From Xanthobacter sp. YC-JY1 (lineage in GTDB: Bacteria > Pseudomonadota > Alphaproteobacteria > Rhizobiales > Xanthobacteraceae), in assembly GCF_021730305.1 (NCBI RefSeq), contig NZ_CP032674.1:248001-312000 (forward strand): a DNA stretch of 64,000 nt. Direction: 5' to 3'. Position numbers and translations under genes: made by a program. Positions 16,393 through 24,952 of this stretch are shown one piece after another (the stretch's first letter is position 1; every line of letters starts with the position of its first letter). The notes under the pieces were generated by a model. The model worked only from the letters and a program-made list of their open reading frames with translations, made no database searches and was not told the DNA's origin.

Positions 16393-16914
16393 ATGCTGAA
16401 CCCTGCAAGCGCCAACGCGCCTTCCCGTGACGATCTTATCGATGCGCTGCTGCTGAAGGCCGAGGTGGAGGCCTTCAACGAGGCCTATGCCTCCGCGCTC
16501 GACGAGCAGCGCCTCGCGGACTGGGCCGAGATGTTCACCGTCAATGGCTTCTACAACATCATCTCGCGCGAGAACTACGACCGGAAGCTGCCGGTGGGCC
16601 TCATCTATTGCGAGAACCGCGGCATGATCCGCGACCGCGCCTTCGCGCTGGAAAAGACCGCCATGTTCGCGCCGCGCTACCTGCGGCACATGGTCGGCAA
16701 CATCAAGGTCGCGGAGGCCGCGGACGGCAGCATCGATGCCACGGCGAACTACGTGGTGTTCCAGGTGCTGTTCGACCGGCCGGATGCGACCATCCATCAG
16801 GTGGGGCGCTACATCGACCGCTTCGTGCGGGAGGAGGGGGGCCTCAAGCTCGCCTCGCGCATCTGCATCTATGACAGCCTGCTCATCGACAACGCCTTGT
16901 GCATCCCGGTGTGA
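16393..16914 (+). CDS. ring-hydroxylating oxygenase beta subunit
   Basis: The product has 173 residues and the NTF2-like fold of oxygenase small subunits. LLLKAEVEAFNEAYASALDE at the N-terminus, the WAEMFTVNGFYNIISREN segment, and RDRAFALEKTAMFAPRYLRHMVGNIKV are family features. It is a structural partner of the alpha subunit in an (alpha-beta)3 assembly and carries no metal. The sequence pattern is closer to NagH/AndAd-type small subunits (salicylate or anthranilate substrates) than to biphenyl-type subunits. It lies 12 bases after the alpha stop codon, preceded by GAGGAGGTG, so it is in the same operon. Confidence 0.88.
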   Translation: MLNPASANAPSRDDLIDALLLKAEVEAFNEAYASALDEQRLADWAEMFTVNGFYNIISRENYDRKLPVGLIYCENRGMIRDRAFALEKTAMFAPRYLRHMVGNIKVAEAADGSIDATANYVVFQVLFDRPDATIHQVGRYIDRFVREEGGLKLASRICIYDSLLIDNALCIPV

Positions 16915-16916
16915 GC

Positions 16917-18338
16917 ATGGAACGGAACCGGGGAGAAGGCGAAGTCGTGCGCCTTGCTGCAGCTCATTCGGCCGGCACGCGGCGGGTGACGGAAACCGTG
17001 GAAGGGGCGCTGGCACGTGCGGAGGCGGCCCAGGCGGGCTTCAACTGCTTCGCCGCCATTGATGGCGCTGGGGCCCGCGCCGCTGCGGCGGATATGGACG
17101 CCCGCATCGCTGCTGGACAGGTGCCGGGGCCGCTCACCGGTGTGCCGGTCTCGGTCAAGGACATCCTGGACTGTGCCGGCCTGCCGACACGCTGGGGCTC
17201 GCTGCTGTTCGCCGAGGCGCAGCCCGCGGCCTCGGACATCGCGGCCGTGTCGCGGCTCAGGGCGGCCGGCGCCATCATCATCGGCAAGACGACGACGACG
17301 GAATTTGCCCATTCGCCAATCGGCTCGTCGCCCCTGACTGGACTGACGCTCAACCCCTTCGCGTCGGGGCTGACCTGCGGTGGCTCCTCCTCCGGCGCCG
17401 GGACGAGCGTCGCTCTGGGGGTGACGCCTGTATCGCTCGCCACCGATGCCGGCTGCTCCAGCCGCCTGCCGGCCGCCGCGACGGGGACCTATGGCTTCAA
17501 GCCCACCCTCGGCCTCGTGCCCCACGAGCGGGTGCCGGATGCGTTCGGCAGCTTCATCCATCTCGGGCTGATCGCCCGCAGCGTGGCCGACATCGCGGCG
17601 ACGCTGCCGGTGATCGCAGGACCGTCGCCGGCTGACCCCTGGAGTCTGCGGGCGCCGCCACTCGCCCCGGCCGCGGCAGGTCTGGAGGGCTCCCGCGTGC
17701 TCCTGTGGATGCGCGCCGGCAATGCCCGCGTCTCGCGCGAGGTCGAGGCCGCGACCCGGGTGGCGGCGCAGGCGCTGGAGCGTCTCGGCGCAGAGGTGGT
17801 CGAGGAGGACTACGCCCTCGCCGCGCCCGATCCGATCTGGAGCACCCTGCAGCAGACCAACTGGGCGCTGCGTTTCGCCTCGACCTCCGCAGACGATTTC
17901 GCGCGGCTGTCGCCGGCGTTGCGGGCCGGGATCGAGGCCGCGCGGGGCTTCAGCGCGCTCGATCTGATGCGGGCGCAGGTGGCCCGTGCCCAGTTGTTCC
18001 GGGGCGTTCAGGCGAAGTTCGCGCAGTACGACTTCATCCTGACCCCCTGCCTGTCAGCCCCGCTGGTGGCGGCGGACTTCGACCTTTCGGAGCCGCTGGT
18101 GATCGACGGCGAGGCGGTCGGTCCGCTTCGGGCGGAATGGACATCGGCCCTGTCCCTGTTCGACCTGTCCGGCCACCCCGCGCTCGCCGTTCCCGTCGGG
18201 CTTGCGGAAAATGGCGGTCCGCTCGCCGTCCAACTGGTGGGACGGTGGAACGCCGACATGGCGCTGCTTTCGGCTGCTGCGGGACTTGCGGCTCAGATCC
18301 CCGCTCCGGTCTGTCCCGCCGCGGCGCTTTCCGTCTGA
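16917..18338 (+). CDS. amidase signature family hydrolase
   Basis: The product has 473 residues from the ATG at 16917 (a GTG at 16899 is a possible earlier start). The catalytic triad of the amidase signature family is complete: Lys81 in SVKDILD, cis-Ser157 in CGGSSSGAG and nucleophile Ser181 in TDAGCSSR, with the usual 24-residue spacing between the two serines. The usual TDTGGSIR reads TDAGCSSR, a mild variant. It should hydrolyse an amide to acid and ammonia, or act as a related esterase. It begins two bases after the beta-subunit stop, so it belongs to the oxygenase operon. It may release an aromatic acid such as salicylate or anthranilate from an amide for the oxygenase; that link is inference. 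Confidence 0.87.
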   Translation: MERNRGEGEVVRLAAAHSAGTRRVTETVEGALARAEAAQAGFNCFAAIDGAGARAAAADMDARIAAGQVPGPLTGVPVSVKDILDCAGLPTRWGSLLFAEAQPAASDIAAVSRLRAAGAIIIGKTTTTEFAHSPIGSSPLTGLTLNPFASGLTCGGSSSGAGTSVALGVTPVSLATDAGCSSRLPAAATGTYGFKPTLGLVPHERVPDAFGSFIHLGLIARSVADIAATLPVIAGPSPADPWSLRAPPLAPAAAGLEGSRVLLWMRAGNARVSREVEAATRVAAQALERLGAEVVEEDYALAAPDPIWSTLQQTNWALRFASTSADDFARLSPALRAGIEAARGFSALDLMRAQVARAQLFRGVQAKFAQYDFILTPCLSAPLVAADFDLSEPLVIDGEAVGPLRAEWTSALSLFDLSGHPALAVPVGLAENGGPLAVQLVGRWNADMALLSAAAGLAAQIPAPVCPAAALSV

Positions 18339-18342
18339 GACG

Positions 18343-18370
18343 TCCCGCAGCCGGGTGGCCGGCTGCGGGA
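18343..18370. terminator. hairpin terminator between convergent amidase and ABC binding-protein genes
   Basis: TCCCGCAGCC and GGCTGCGGGA form a perfect 10-bp stem with an 8-base loop in the 40 bases between two convergent genes. It can serve both directions. Confidence 0.6.
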
Positions 18371-18378
18371 GATGCGTC

Positions 18379-19395
18379 CTATTTCCCGGATGCGATCCGG
18401 CTCGACAGATTGGTATCGATCAAGTCGTTGGTGAAATAGCTGGGCGCAGCCTGACCTGCAGGCACCAGCCCGCCTTCCGCCAGCACGTCCAGCGCCTTGG
18501 TCCAATCGGCCTCGGCCATGATGCCCATGGGCTTGTCCTGGGTGGCCGGGGTGGAGACGAAGCCCTTCAGCACGTCGATCTGCTGACGCAGGATGGCCGG
18601 ATTGAGCTTGGCGTTGGGTCGCGCCTCCACGATGGCGGCAACGGCCTCATCCTCGTGTCCGTTCATGATGTAGGTCCACATGCCGGCAACGATGCTCGAG
18701 AAGCGGCGCAGGGCGTCGGCCTTGGCCGCGATGCTCTTCTCCGTCGCGAACAGGCCGAAGCTGGGGAAGGCCAGTCCATAGGTCGTGAAATTGATGGTGT
18801 TGGACGGGCGCTGCGCATTCACCACCGGCAGGATGAAGGGCACGGTGGAGAAGACCCCGTCCGAGCGTCCCGCCATGTAGGTGCCGCCCTTTGCGGACGC
18901 ATCCACGGCCACCAGTTCCACGTCCGAGCGCTTCAGGCCGCCCGCGGCCAGGAAGCGATCGATGAAGGGGGCCTCCAGCGAGCCCGCGGTGAAGGCGAGC
19001 TTCTTGCCCTTCAGGTCGGCCGGACCGTTGATGCCGCTGTCTTTCGGAACGAGGAGGCCGATGTCGTTCTGGCGTATGAAGCCGGCGATGGCCTTCACCG
19101 GCAATCCCTTGGCGCGGGCGATCGCCATGGGGGCGAGAGACGCATGGCCCACGTCATATTCGCCATTGCCGACGATCTGCACGGTGGACACGGAGCCGAT
19201 ACCATCCACCAGCTCCACGTCGAGCCCGTTCGCGGCGAACAGGCCTTTCTTTGCGGCAAGGTGGAACGGGGCATGGTTACCCCATGGCGTCCAGTCGAGC
19301 CGTACGCGGATCACATCTGCTGCATGTGCTGGGAGGGTAATCAGCATACAGCTCATAATTGATGCAAGGAGGGCCGGGGCAGACAGTCCAAACAT
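18379..19395 (-). CDS. ABC transporter substrate-binding protein (NMT1/SsuA-like)
   Basis: The product has 338 residues starting at the ATG at 19395. A cleavable signal peptide (hydrophobic core then LPAHAAD) precedes a periplasmic binding domain of the NMT1/THI5-SsuA type: RVRLDWTPWGNHAPFHLAAKKGLFAANGLDVEL, NGEYDVGHASLAPM, and AFIDRFL-like helices. Relatives bind thiamine precursors, taurine/alkanesulfonates, nitrate or aromatic acids. No permease or ATPase gene is next to it. It is convergent with the amidase and divergent from the MarR gene, so it is probably under MarR control. The open frame runs further upstream through the regulatory region, but those residues are unrelated to the family. 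Confidence 0.85.
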   Translation of the reverse strand: MFGLSAPALLASIMSCMLITLPAHAADVIRVRLDWTPWGNHAPFHLAAKKGLFAANGLDVELVDGIGSVSTVQIVGNGEYDVGHASLAPMAIARAKGLPVKAIAGFIRQNDIGLLVPKDSGINGPADLKGKKLAFTAGSLEAPFIDRFLAAGGLKRSDVELVAVDASAKGGTYMAGRSDGVFSTVPFILPVVNAQRPSNTINFTTYGLAFPSFGLFATEKSIAAKADALRRFSSIVAGMWTYIMNGHEDEAVAAIVEARPNAKLNPAILRQQIDVLKGFVSTPATQDKPMGIMAEADWTKALDVLAEGGLVPAGQAAPSYFTNDLIDTNLSSRIASGK

Positions 19396-19460
19396 CGGAT
19401 TGATCCTTTTCTGATAGCGCTTCCAGTGTTCTTGCCTCACGGGAAAAGCCCGTATCGAGC

Positions 19461-19485
19461 GTGATACAATGTGGTACACTGCACG
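19461..19485. promoter_or_regulatory. candidate MarR-region operator with CAGTGTAC core
   Basis: The divergent region between the binding-protein gene and the MarR gene contains GTGATACAATGTGGTACACT followed by GCACG. On the other strand it includes CAGTGTAC, the core of the repeated AATTAATCAGTGTAC motif at 4013. The rest of the motif does not match, so this is only a candidate site. Confidence 0.3.
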
Positions 19486-19662
19486 AAACGTGCCCTTGGT
19501 GGGAAGGCTCTTCCAGAGCGGGATTCGACGAGAGGTGCTGGCGCTTGCCGGCGTGGCGGTGGTTGTGCTCCCATCCTTTCCGGCCAAGGCGTTATGCAGC
19601 GCAGTGCAGTCTCGCGCCGCCGTTCGAGAAAGATGGAAGGTGAGGCCTTGAAGGGGAAGGAC

Positions 19663-20352
19663 ATGACGGCTTCCGGCGCCTTGGACGCAACCGCCGCCCG
19701 TGGTCGGGATGCGGGACGCCGGCGAAGGGGGGCGCAGAAGGCCCAGGAGATCGGACAGTCCCCCGAGCAGGAGCCGGCACGTGCGCGGAACAGAGCGGCT
19801 TCGTCCGTTCGCGCGGATGCTGAGCCCCGGGAGATGCCTGCCGCTCGCGATGGTTCTTCGCCGACCATGCCGCTCTGGGAGCGCCCTGGCTATCTCGTGC
19901 GCCGGCTGCACCAGATCCACTCCGCCATCTTCCTGGAGGAGTGCAAGGCCTTCAACATCACGCCCGTGCAGTACGGCCTGATGACCACGTTGCTCCAGCA
20001 TTCCGGCAGCGACCAGCGCACCATCGGCGTCGAGGTGGGCATCGACCGCACCAACGTCGCTGACGTGCTGGAACGGCTTTCCGAGCGCGGCCTCGTCCGC
20101 CGCGAGCGGTCGGAGACGGACCGGCGCGCCATGAACGCCTTCCTCACCGAGCAGGGGCGGGCGCTAGTGGGCGAGATGTACAGCGCCATGGTTCGCGCCC
20201 AGCAGCGCCTGCTGGAGCCGCTTGATCCGGAGTATCGCTCGGCCTTCCTCGCCATGCTGACCCAGCTGGTGGAGGGCAACAATCACTACAGCCGCGCGGA
20301 GCTGAAGGCCGATTTCAAGGTCCGCCGCCGTCGCGGCCGGGAAGAGGATTGA
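19663..20352 (+). CDS. MarR family transcriptional regulator with long N-terminal extension
   Basis: The product has 229 residues. Residues about 70-215 form a winged-helix MarR domain: LVRRLHQIHSAIFLEECKAF, ITPVQYGLMTTLL, IGVEVGIDRTNVADVLERLSERGLVRRERSETDRRAM. The first about 65 residues are an Arg/Ala/Glu-rich, low-complexity extension not found in typical 150-residue MarR proteins. The start is the ATG preceded by AAGGGGAAGG; upstream ATGs exist in the same frame without a good ribosome site. MarR proteins near aromatic genes usually release DNA on binding the substrate or its CoA ester. Likely targets are its own promoter, the divergent ABC gene and possibly the oxygenase operon. Confidence 0.82.
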   Translation: MTASGALDATAARGRDAGRRRRGAQKAQEIGQSPEQEPARARNRAASSVRADAEPREMPAARDGSSPTMPLWERPGYLVRRLHQIHSAIFLEECKAFNITPVQYGLMTTLLQHSGSDQRTIGVEVGIDRTNVADVLERLSERGLVRRERSETDRRAMNAFLTEQGRALVGEMYSAMVRAQQRLLEPLDPEYRSAFLAMLTQLVEGNNHYSRAELKADFKVRRRRGREED

Positions 20353-20449
20353 ACGGCAGGCCGAGGTCTGACCCGTTCGTCCCAAGTCGGGCAATGAAAT
20401 CAGTGGGCGGGCCTCGTGCCATCGGCTCTTCTTGACACACCCCGAACGC

Positions 20450-21925
20450 TCAGCCCTTCCGTCGTCCGATCATCAGGTCGGCGACGAAGCGGGCGAAGCG
20501 GCCGTAGGGCGGTCCCAGCCATTCCAGCACGTTGACCGGGCCCGCGACATGCACCGCCCGTGCATGGGAGAGGCGCAGGAAGCCGTCGCGGCCATGATAG
20601 GCGCCCATGCCGCTCGGTCCGACGCCGCCGAAGGGCAGCCCCTCCTGCGCCACGTGCAGCAATGTGCCGTTCACTGTCACGCCGCCCGATGTCGCGCCGC
20701 CGAGCAGCTTTTCGCGCATGGCGCGGTCATGGGTGAAGCAATAGAGCGCCAGAGGCCGCTCCCGCGCGACGATGAAGGCCAGGGCGTCGTCGAGGTTCTG
20801 GTAGGGGACGATGGGTAAGACCGGACCGAAGATCTCCTCCCGCAGGAGCACGCTGTCCGGCGGGGCATCCAGCACGATGCTGGGCGGAAAGCGCCCCCTC
20901 TCTCCCTCGATCCCATGCACGAAGGTGCGCGCCCCGCCCACGCGGGCCTCCTCGACGGCTGCAGCAAGCCACTGGAAGTGTCGCGGCTCGATGACGGCGG
21001 TATAGTCGGTATTGTCCTCGATGGCCGGCCAGGCGCGCCGGACCTCTGCGAGGATGGCCTCAGCGAGTTCCTCGGTCTTGTCGTGGGGTGCCAGCACATA
21101 GTCCGGCGCCACGCAGGTCTGGCCCGCGTTCAGGAACTTGCCGAGCGCGATGCTGCGCGCGGCGGCGGCGAGGGGATAGTCCGGGCAGACGATGGCCGGT
21201 GACTTGCCGCCCAGCTCCAGCGTTACGGGCGTGAGGTTCGGTGCCGCAGCGGCCAGAACCTTGCGGGCGACAGCGCCGGAGCCGGTGAAGACGATATGAT
21301 CGAACGGCAGGGCGCAGAAGGCCGACGCAACCTCCGGCCCTCCGGTGACGACCGCGACGCGATCCGCGGGAAAGGCCTCGCCTATCAGGCGCGCCAGCAG
21401 GGCGGAGAAGCAGGGCGTCAGCTCGGACGGCTTCAGCAGCGCCCGGTTGCCGGCGGCGAGCGCATCCACCAGCGGCGAGAGCGTGAGCAGCAGGGGATAG
21501 TTCCAGGGCGACAGGATGCCGACGACCCCCAGCGGCTCGTGCCGCACATAGGCGCGGGACGGCAGGAACTGCCATGCCACAAGCCGCCGCTCCGGACGCA
21601 TCCAGCGGGCGAGATGGCGCCGGGCGTGGCGCACGGCGCCGAGCAGCGGCACCGCTTCGAGAAGTTCCGTCTCGGCAACCGCCCGCCCGCCGAAATCCTG
21701 CGAGATGGCCTGGGCGATCTCGGAAAGATGGCTGCGCACCATCGTTTCCAGCGCCGACAAGGCCTGCCGGCGGGCCTCGGCCGGTGGGGGAGGCTCTTGC
21801 CGCGAGGCGTGTCGCTGGGCGGCGAAGAGCTGAGCCATAAGGGCCAGCGGGGTGTCGCCCTGCGGCGGATGGGGCTCCGTCCCTTCCGTCGGGGTCTGCT
21901 CCGCCGTTCGGCCTGGCCCGCTCAC
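20450..21925 (-). CDS. aldehyde dehydrogenase (coniferyl-aldehyde dehydrogenase-like)
   Basis: The product has 491 residues. LSPWNYPLLLTLSPLVDALAAGN, VFTGSGAVARKVL, the catalytic Glu region VTLELGGKSP and the catalytic Cys in LNAGQTCVAPDYVL are present, with EEIFGPVLPI near the end. The short class-3-like form with a C-terminal hydrophobic helix (LGPPYGRFARFVADLMIG) resembles coniferyl aldehyde dehydrogenase CalB and fatty/aromatic aldehyde dehydrogenases. It oxidises an aldehyde to the acid with NAD(P). I take the GTG at 21925 as start because CCGGAGAATG precedes it; an ATG at 21838 is the alternative. It diverges from the ABC binding-protein gene and may share the TetR-type operator at 22063. 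Confidence 0.85.
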   Translation of the reverse strand: MSGPGRTAEQTPTEGTEPHPPQGDTPLALMAQLFAAQRHASRQEPPPPAEARRQALSALETMVRSHLSEIAQAISQDFGGRAVAETELLEAVPLLGAVRHARRHLARWMRPERRLVAWQFLPSRAYVRHEPLGVVGILSPWNYPLLLTLSPLVDALAAGNRALLKPSELTPCFSALLARLIGEAFPADRVAVVTGGPEVASAFCALPFDHIVFTGSGAVARKVLAAAAPNLTPVTLELGGKSPAIVCPDYPLAAAARSIALGKFLNAGQTCVAPDYVLAPHDKTEELAEAILAEVRRAWPAIEDNTDYTAVIEPRHFQWLAAAVEEARVGGARTFVHGIEGERGRFPPSIVLDAPPDSVLLREEIFGPVLPIVPYQNLDDALAFIVARERPLALYCFTHDRAMREKLLGGATSGGVTVNGTLLHVAQEGLPFGGVGPSGMGAYHGRDGFLRLSHARAVHVAGPVNVLEWLGPPYGRFARFVADLMIGRRKG

Positions 21926-22040
21926 GCCATTCTCCGGATTCTCGCCCCCGCAGGGTGCAGATTGTAGGCCCACAAGGCTCGAGATCAGCGACAAAATTTG
22001 CAGGTACGATTTTCCGCACACCGCCGCCTCGGAAGGGCAT

Positions 22041-22077
22041 TTGACAGGTCACGTGTCGGACGTAACTATATGGTTAG
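22041..22077 (+). promoter_or_regulatory. promoter with TetR-type operator (TAACTATATGGTTA)
   Basis: TTGACA at 22041-22046 is followed after 16 bases by TAACTA, and the palindrome-like TAACT-ATAT-GGTTA (22063-22076) covers the -10 position. It is one of four copies of TAACY-N4-RGTTA in this catabolic block. It drives the ABC binding-protein gene at 22202 and may also affect the divergent aldehyde dehydrogenase gene. Confidence 0.65.
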
Positions 22078-22201
22078 ATAATCGAGGCCGAACCCCTCCG
22101 CACGGTGGGGCGGCCGCCCGTTCCAACCACCCGCCAAGGTGGTGGAACGGAGACAATCAACAAGGCTCGCCAAGATGCGAGCGCGTGAGCGGGAGGATAG
22201 A

Positions 22202-23197
22202 ATGGCGCTTGGGAAGACATTCGGCGCATGGGCTCTGGGTGCCGCGAGCATATTGCTGTGCAGCACCCTCTCAGCTGCCGCAGCGGACAAGGTGACGCTG
22301 CTGCTGAACTGGTACAATTACGGCGAACACGCCCCCTTCTATCTCGGTATCGAGAAAGGCTATTTCCCAGCGGAAGGCATTGAGCTTTCCGTGGAGGAGG
22401 GGCGCGGCTCCGGGGCGACCGTGCAGGCGGTGGCGGCGGGGTCGGCGACGTTCGGCTATGCGGATTTCGGCACCATGGTGAAGGCGGCCGTCAAGGGCGC
22501 CCCCATCAAGGCCGTGGGCATCATGCTGCAGAAAAGCCCCATGGCCGTGCAAGGTTTTGCGGACAAGAACATCCGCACTCCCAAGGACATGATTGGTAAG
22601 ACTGTCGTCTATACGCCAGGCGACAGCTTTTCCCAGCTGTGGCCGGCCCTTCTGAAGGTTAACGGCATCCAGGACAACCAGGTGAAGGTCATCACCGGTG
22701 ATGCCGCCACCAAGCGCAATGCTGTGATTTCCGGCCAGGCCGACTTCCTCCTCGGCAACGTCAACGACCAGAAACCGCTGATCGAGGAAGCCACCGGAAA
22801 GCCTGTCTACGCAATGCTTTTCGCCGATTTCGGCGTCAATACGGTGAACGGCTCCGTCATCGTGCGGCCGGATCTTCTGGAGAAAAACCCCGACCTGGCC
22901 AAGCGTTTCCTGCGCGCGCTGCAGAAGTCCATCGCCGAAGCCAAGTCAAATCCGCAGGCTGCCGTGGATGCCATGCTGAAGGTGAACCCCAAGGCCGGCA
23001 AACGCGAGACTCTTCTTGCCAGCTGGACTGTGACCCTGCCGCTTCTCCACACCGCCCTCACCGAGAAGAAGCCGCCCCTGTGGACGGACCCCAAGGATAT
23101 TTCCGGCACGCTGGATATACTCAGCAAATACTCCGGCGTGGAGCTTGATCCCGCCCAGGGCGGCAAGTTCTACACCAACGATTTCCTGCCGAACTGA
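22202..23197 (+). CDS. ABC transporter substrate-binding protein (NMT1/THI5-like)
   Basis: The product has 331 residues, with a signal peptide ending near LSAAAAD. The mature domain starts KVTLLLNWYNYGEHAPFYLG, then GIELSVEEGRGSGATVQAVA, FGYADFGTMVKAAVKG and VITGDAATKRNAVISGQADF. This is the SsuA/THI5/NMT1 binding fold and a paralog-like relative of the protein at 18379. No permease or ATPase gene is in the window, so it must use components encoded elsewhere. GGGAGG precedes the ATG at 22202. A strong promoter overlapped by the TetR-type operator lies 125 bases upstream, so substrate-responsive induction is likely. Confidence 0.87.
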   Translation: MALGKTFGAWALGAASILLCSTLSAAAADKVTLLLNWYNYGEHAPFYLGIEKGYFPAEGIELSVEEGRGSGATVQAVAAGSATFGYADFGTMVKAAVKGAPIKAVGIMLQKSPMAVQGFADKNIRTPKDMIGKTVVYTPGDSFSQLWPALLKVNGIQDNQVKVITGDAATKRNAVISGQADFLLGNVNDQKPLIEEATGKPVYAMLFADFGVNTVNGSVIVRPDLLEKNPDLAKRFLRALQKSIAEAKSNPQAAVDAMLKVNPKAGKRETLLASWTVTLPLLHTALTEKKPPLWTDPKDISGTLDILSKYSGVELDPAQGGKFYTNDFLPN

Positions 23198-23277
23198 CCG
23201 CGATGTCGGTGCTGTCAGGCCCCCTTTCACCGGGGGAATCGGTGCCGTTCGGCAGCCTGTCAGCTGAATCGAAACGG

Positions 23278-23298
23278 CCCCCGCCCGCAAGGCGGGGG
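23278..23298 (+). terminator. GC-rich hairpin after the ABC binding-protein gene
   Basis: CCCCCGCC and GGCGGGGG form an 8-bp stem with a CGCAA loop, 80 bases after the stop codon. No T-tract follows. Confidence 0.45.
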
Positions 23299-23332
23299 CA
23301 GGCGCGCCTCAAATCGCGCTCCGAAAACCACC

Positions 23333-23346
23333 TAACCGGATAGTTA
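23333..23346. promoter_or_regulatory. TetR-type operator (TAACCGGATAGTTA)
   Basis: This is copy two of TAACY-N4-RGTTA, 15 bases before the AroE-like start codon. Extended by one base each side it is, on the other strand, GTAACTATCCGGTTAG, which differs from the copy at 22062-22077 at only two spacer positions. Confidence 0.65.
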
Positions 23347-23360
23347 CTGCAGGAGCCCCC

Positions 23361-24164
23361 ATGGTCGCCGGCACCGCCCGCCTCTATGCCATCATCGGCG
23401 ATCCCGTCGGCCATGTGCGCACGCCGCTCGTGTTCAATGCGTATTTCGCCGAGCACGGCATCGATGCCGTCTGCGTGCCCATCCACATCCGCCCGGACCA
23501 ACTCGAAACCGCCATGGCGGGTCTCAAGGCCATCGCCAATCTGGATGGCTTCATCGTCACGGCGCCGCACAAGGCGCGGGTGGCGGGCATTGTAGACCGG
23601 CTGGTGGGGGACGGGGATAAGGTGGGCGCGGTGAACACGGTACGGCGGGAGGCGGATGGCACCTTCACCGGCACCATGCTGGATGGACACGGCTTCGTCG
23701 CCGGCCTCGCCAAGGCGGGCTGGGGGCCGCAGGGCAAATCCGTCTACATCGCCGGTGCCGGCGGGGCGGCGAGCGCCATTGCCTTCGCGCTGGCGGGGGC
23801 GGGCATGGCGCGGCTCACGATCTTCGATCGCACGCCCGCCATGGGGCAGGCGCTGCTTAAGCGGGTGAAGGCGGCCTACCCGCACATCGAGACGGCCTTC
23901 GGCACGCGCGACCCCTCCGGCCATGATCTGGCGGTGAATGCGACGCCGCTGGGCCTTGAGCCCTCCGATCCCTTCTCCTTCGATGTGGAGAAGGCGGACC
24001 CGGAAACCCTCGTCGCCGAGGTGCTGATGAAGCCGGAGACGACGGCCCTGCTCCACGCCGCCGCCGCGCGCGGCTGCGCCATCCACCAAGGCAAGCACAT
24101 GCTGGATGGCCAGCGCGACCTGATGATGGCCTATTTCGGCCTCGCCCCGCAGACCACGCCATGA
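23361..24164 (+). CDS. shikimate dehydrogenase-like oxidoreductase (AroE family)
   Basis: The product has 267 residues. The two-domain AroE fold is clear: YAIIGDPVGHVRTPLVFN, VTAPHK with catalytic Lys71, VGAVNTV, and the dinucleotide-binding AGAGGAASAIAFALA. Asp108 in MLDGHGF matches the second catalytic residue. The substrate-binding HSxSP motif of AroE reads HVRTP, so both carboxylate-binding serines are changed, to Val and Thr. The Thr position is also seen in quinate-type enzymes. This, plus overlap with a catabolic hydratase gene and a TetR-type operator 15 bases upstream, argues for a catabolic role (quinate- or shikimate-like compound) and not aromatic amino acid biosynthesis. The exact substrate is open. 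Confidence 0.8.
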   Translation: MVAGTARLYAIIGDPVGHVRTPLVFNAYFAEHGIDAVCVPIHIRPDQLETAMAGLKAIANLDGFIVTAPHKARVAGIVDRLVGDGDKVGAVNTVRREADGTFTGTMLDGHGFVAGLAKAGWGPQGKSVYIAGAGGAASAIAFALAGAGMARLTIFDRTPAMGQALLKRVKAAYPHIETAFGTRDPSGHDLAVNATPLGLEPSDPFSFDVEKADPETLVAEVLMKPETTALLHAAAARGCAIHQGKHMLDGQRDLMMAYFGLAPQTTP

Positions 24165-24952
24165 AGACGGAAGACGCCGCCCGCCTCGCCGGCCTGCTGC
24201 ACGCGGCGCGGCAGGACGCGCGCCTTGTGGACCTCTTGGCGGAGCTGCCCGCCGACACCCTTCTGCCCGCGACGCCGGAGGAGGCCTATCAGGTGCAGGC
24301 CGAGATCGTCCGCCTGTCCGGCGAGACCATCCGCGGCTGGAAGGTCACGGCGCTGAAGGAAGAAGACCGCGCGGCCTATGGCGGCACGCGGCCGGTGGCC
24401 GGGCCGCTGCTCTCCGGCTGGGTGTTTCCGTCGCCTGCGGAGGTGCCGCTCTCCCGCTTCGTCGCGCCTCTCTTGGAATGCGAATTCGCCTTCCTGCTGG
24501 GCCGAGACCTGCCCCCGCGCGAAACGCCCTACACGCAGGAGGAGATCGCGGATGCGGTGGCCGCGCTGCTCCCCGCCTTCGAGATCGCCGATGGCCGCGT
24601 GCCCCCGGATGCCCCCGGCGCCCTGCGCCTCGCCGACAGCATGGGCAACGGCGCCTTCATCCCCGGCCCGCCGGTGACCGACTGGCGCGCCCTCGACCGC
24701 GCCGGCCCCGTCACGCTCTTCATCGATGGCATCGAGATCGAGACCGGCAGCGGCGTCCGCATCCTCGGCGACCCGCTCAAGGCCGTCCAGCACCTCGCCA
24801 ACGCCCAGCCCTTGTGCGCGCCCTTGCGGGCGGGGCAGATCGTGACCACCGGCACGGCGACGGCGCCGGTGCGGTTGGAGCGCGCGGGCCGGGTGGAGGC
24901 GGATTTCGGGGCGGTGGGGAGGGTGGGGGCTGGTCTATGGTCAACAACTTAG
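24161..24952 (+). CDS. 2-keto-4-pentenoate hydratase/decarboxylase-like protein
   Basis: The product has 263 residues of the MhpD/DmpE/DmpH hydratase-decarboxylase family within the FAH fold: EEAYQVQAEIVRLSGETIRGWKV, PLLECEFAFLLGRDLP, PAFEIADGR with the metal-binding acidic residues, ADSMGNGAFIPG, and LRAGQIVTTGTAT. Such enzymes add water to 2-oxo-dienoates after meta-cleavage. The ATG overlaps the AroE-like stop codon (ATGA), so the two are coupled. The C-terminus is unusual: after GRVGAG the chain ends LWSTT where relatives end in a GSVSVRF-like strand. The change coincides with the start of the AT-rich segment, so the last codons are probably derived from inserted DNA. Confidence 0.82.
   Translation: MKTEDAARLAGLLHAARQDARLVDLLAELPADTLLPATPEEAYQVQAEIVRLSGETIRGWKVTALKEEDRAAYGGTRPVAGPLLSGWVFPSPAEVPLSRFVAPLLECEFAFLLGRDLPPRETPYTQEEIADAVAALLPAFEIADGRVPPDAPGALRLADSMGNGAFIPGPPVTDWRALDRAGPVTLFIDGIEIETGSGVRILGDPLKAVQHLANAQPLCAPLRAGQIVTTGTATAPVRLERAGRVEADFGAVGRVGAGLWSTT

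Noticed and set aside
13198-17016. 1272-codon open frame on the minus strand across the oxygenase operon
   Set aside because: It is an antisense shadow of high-GC genes: the translated protein is His/Arg/Gly-rich without motifs, while the plus strand carries intact Rieske, FAD and iron-site motifs.
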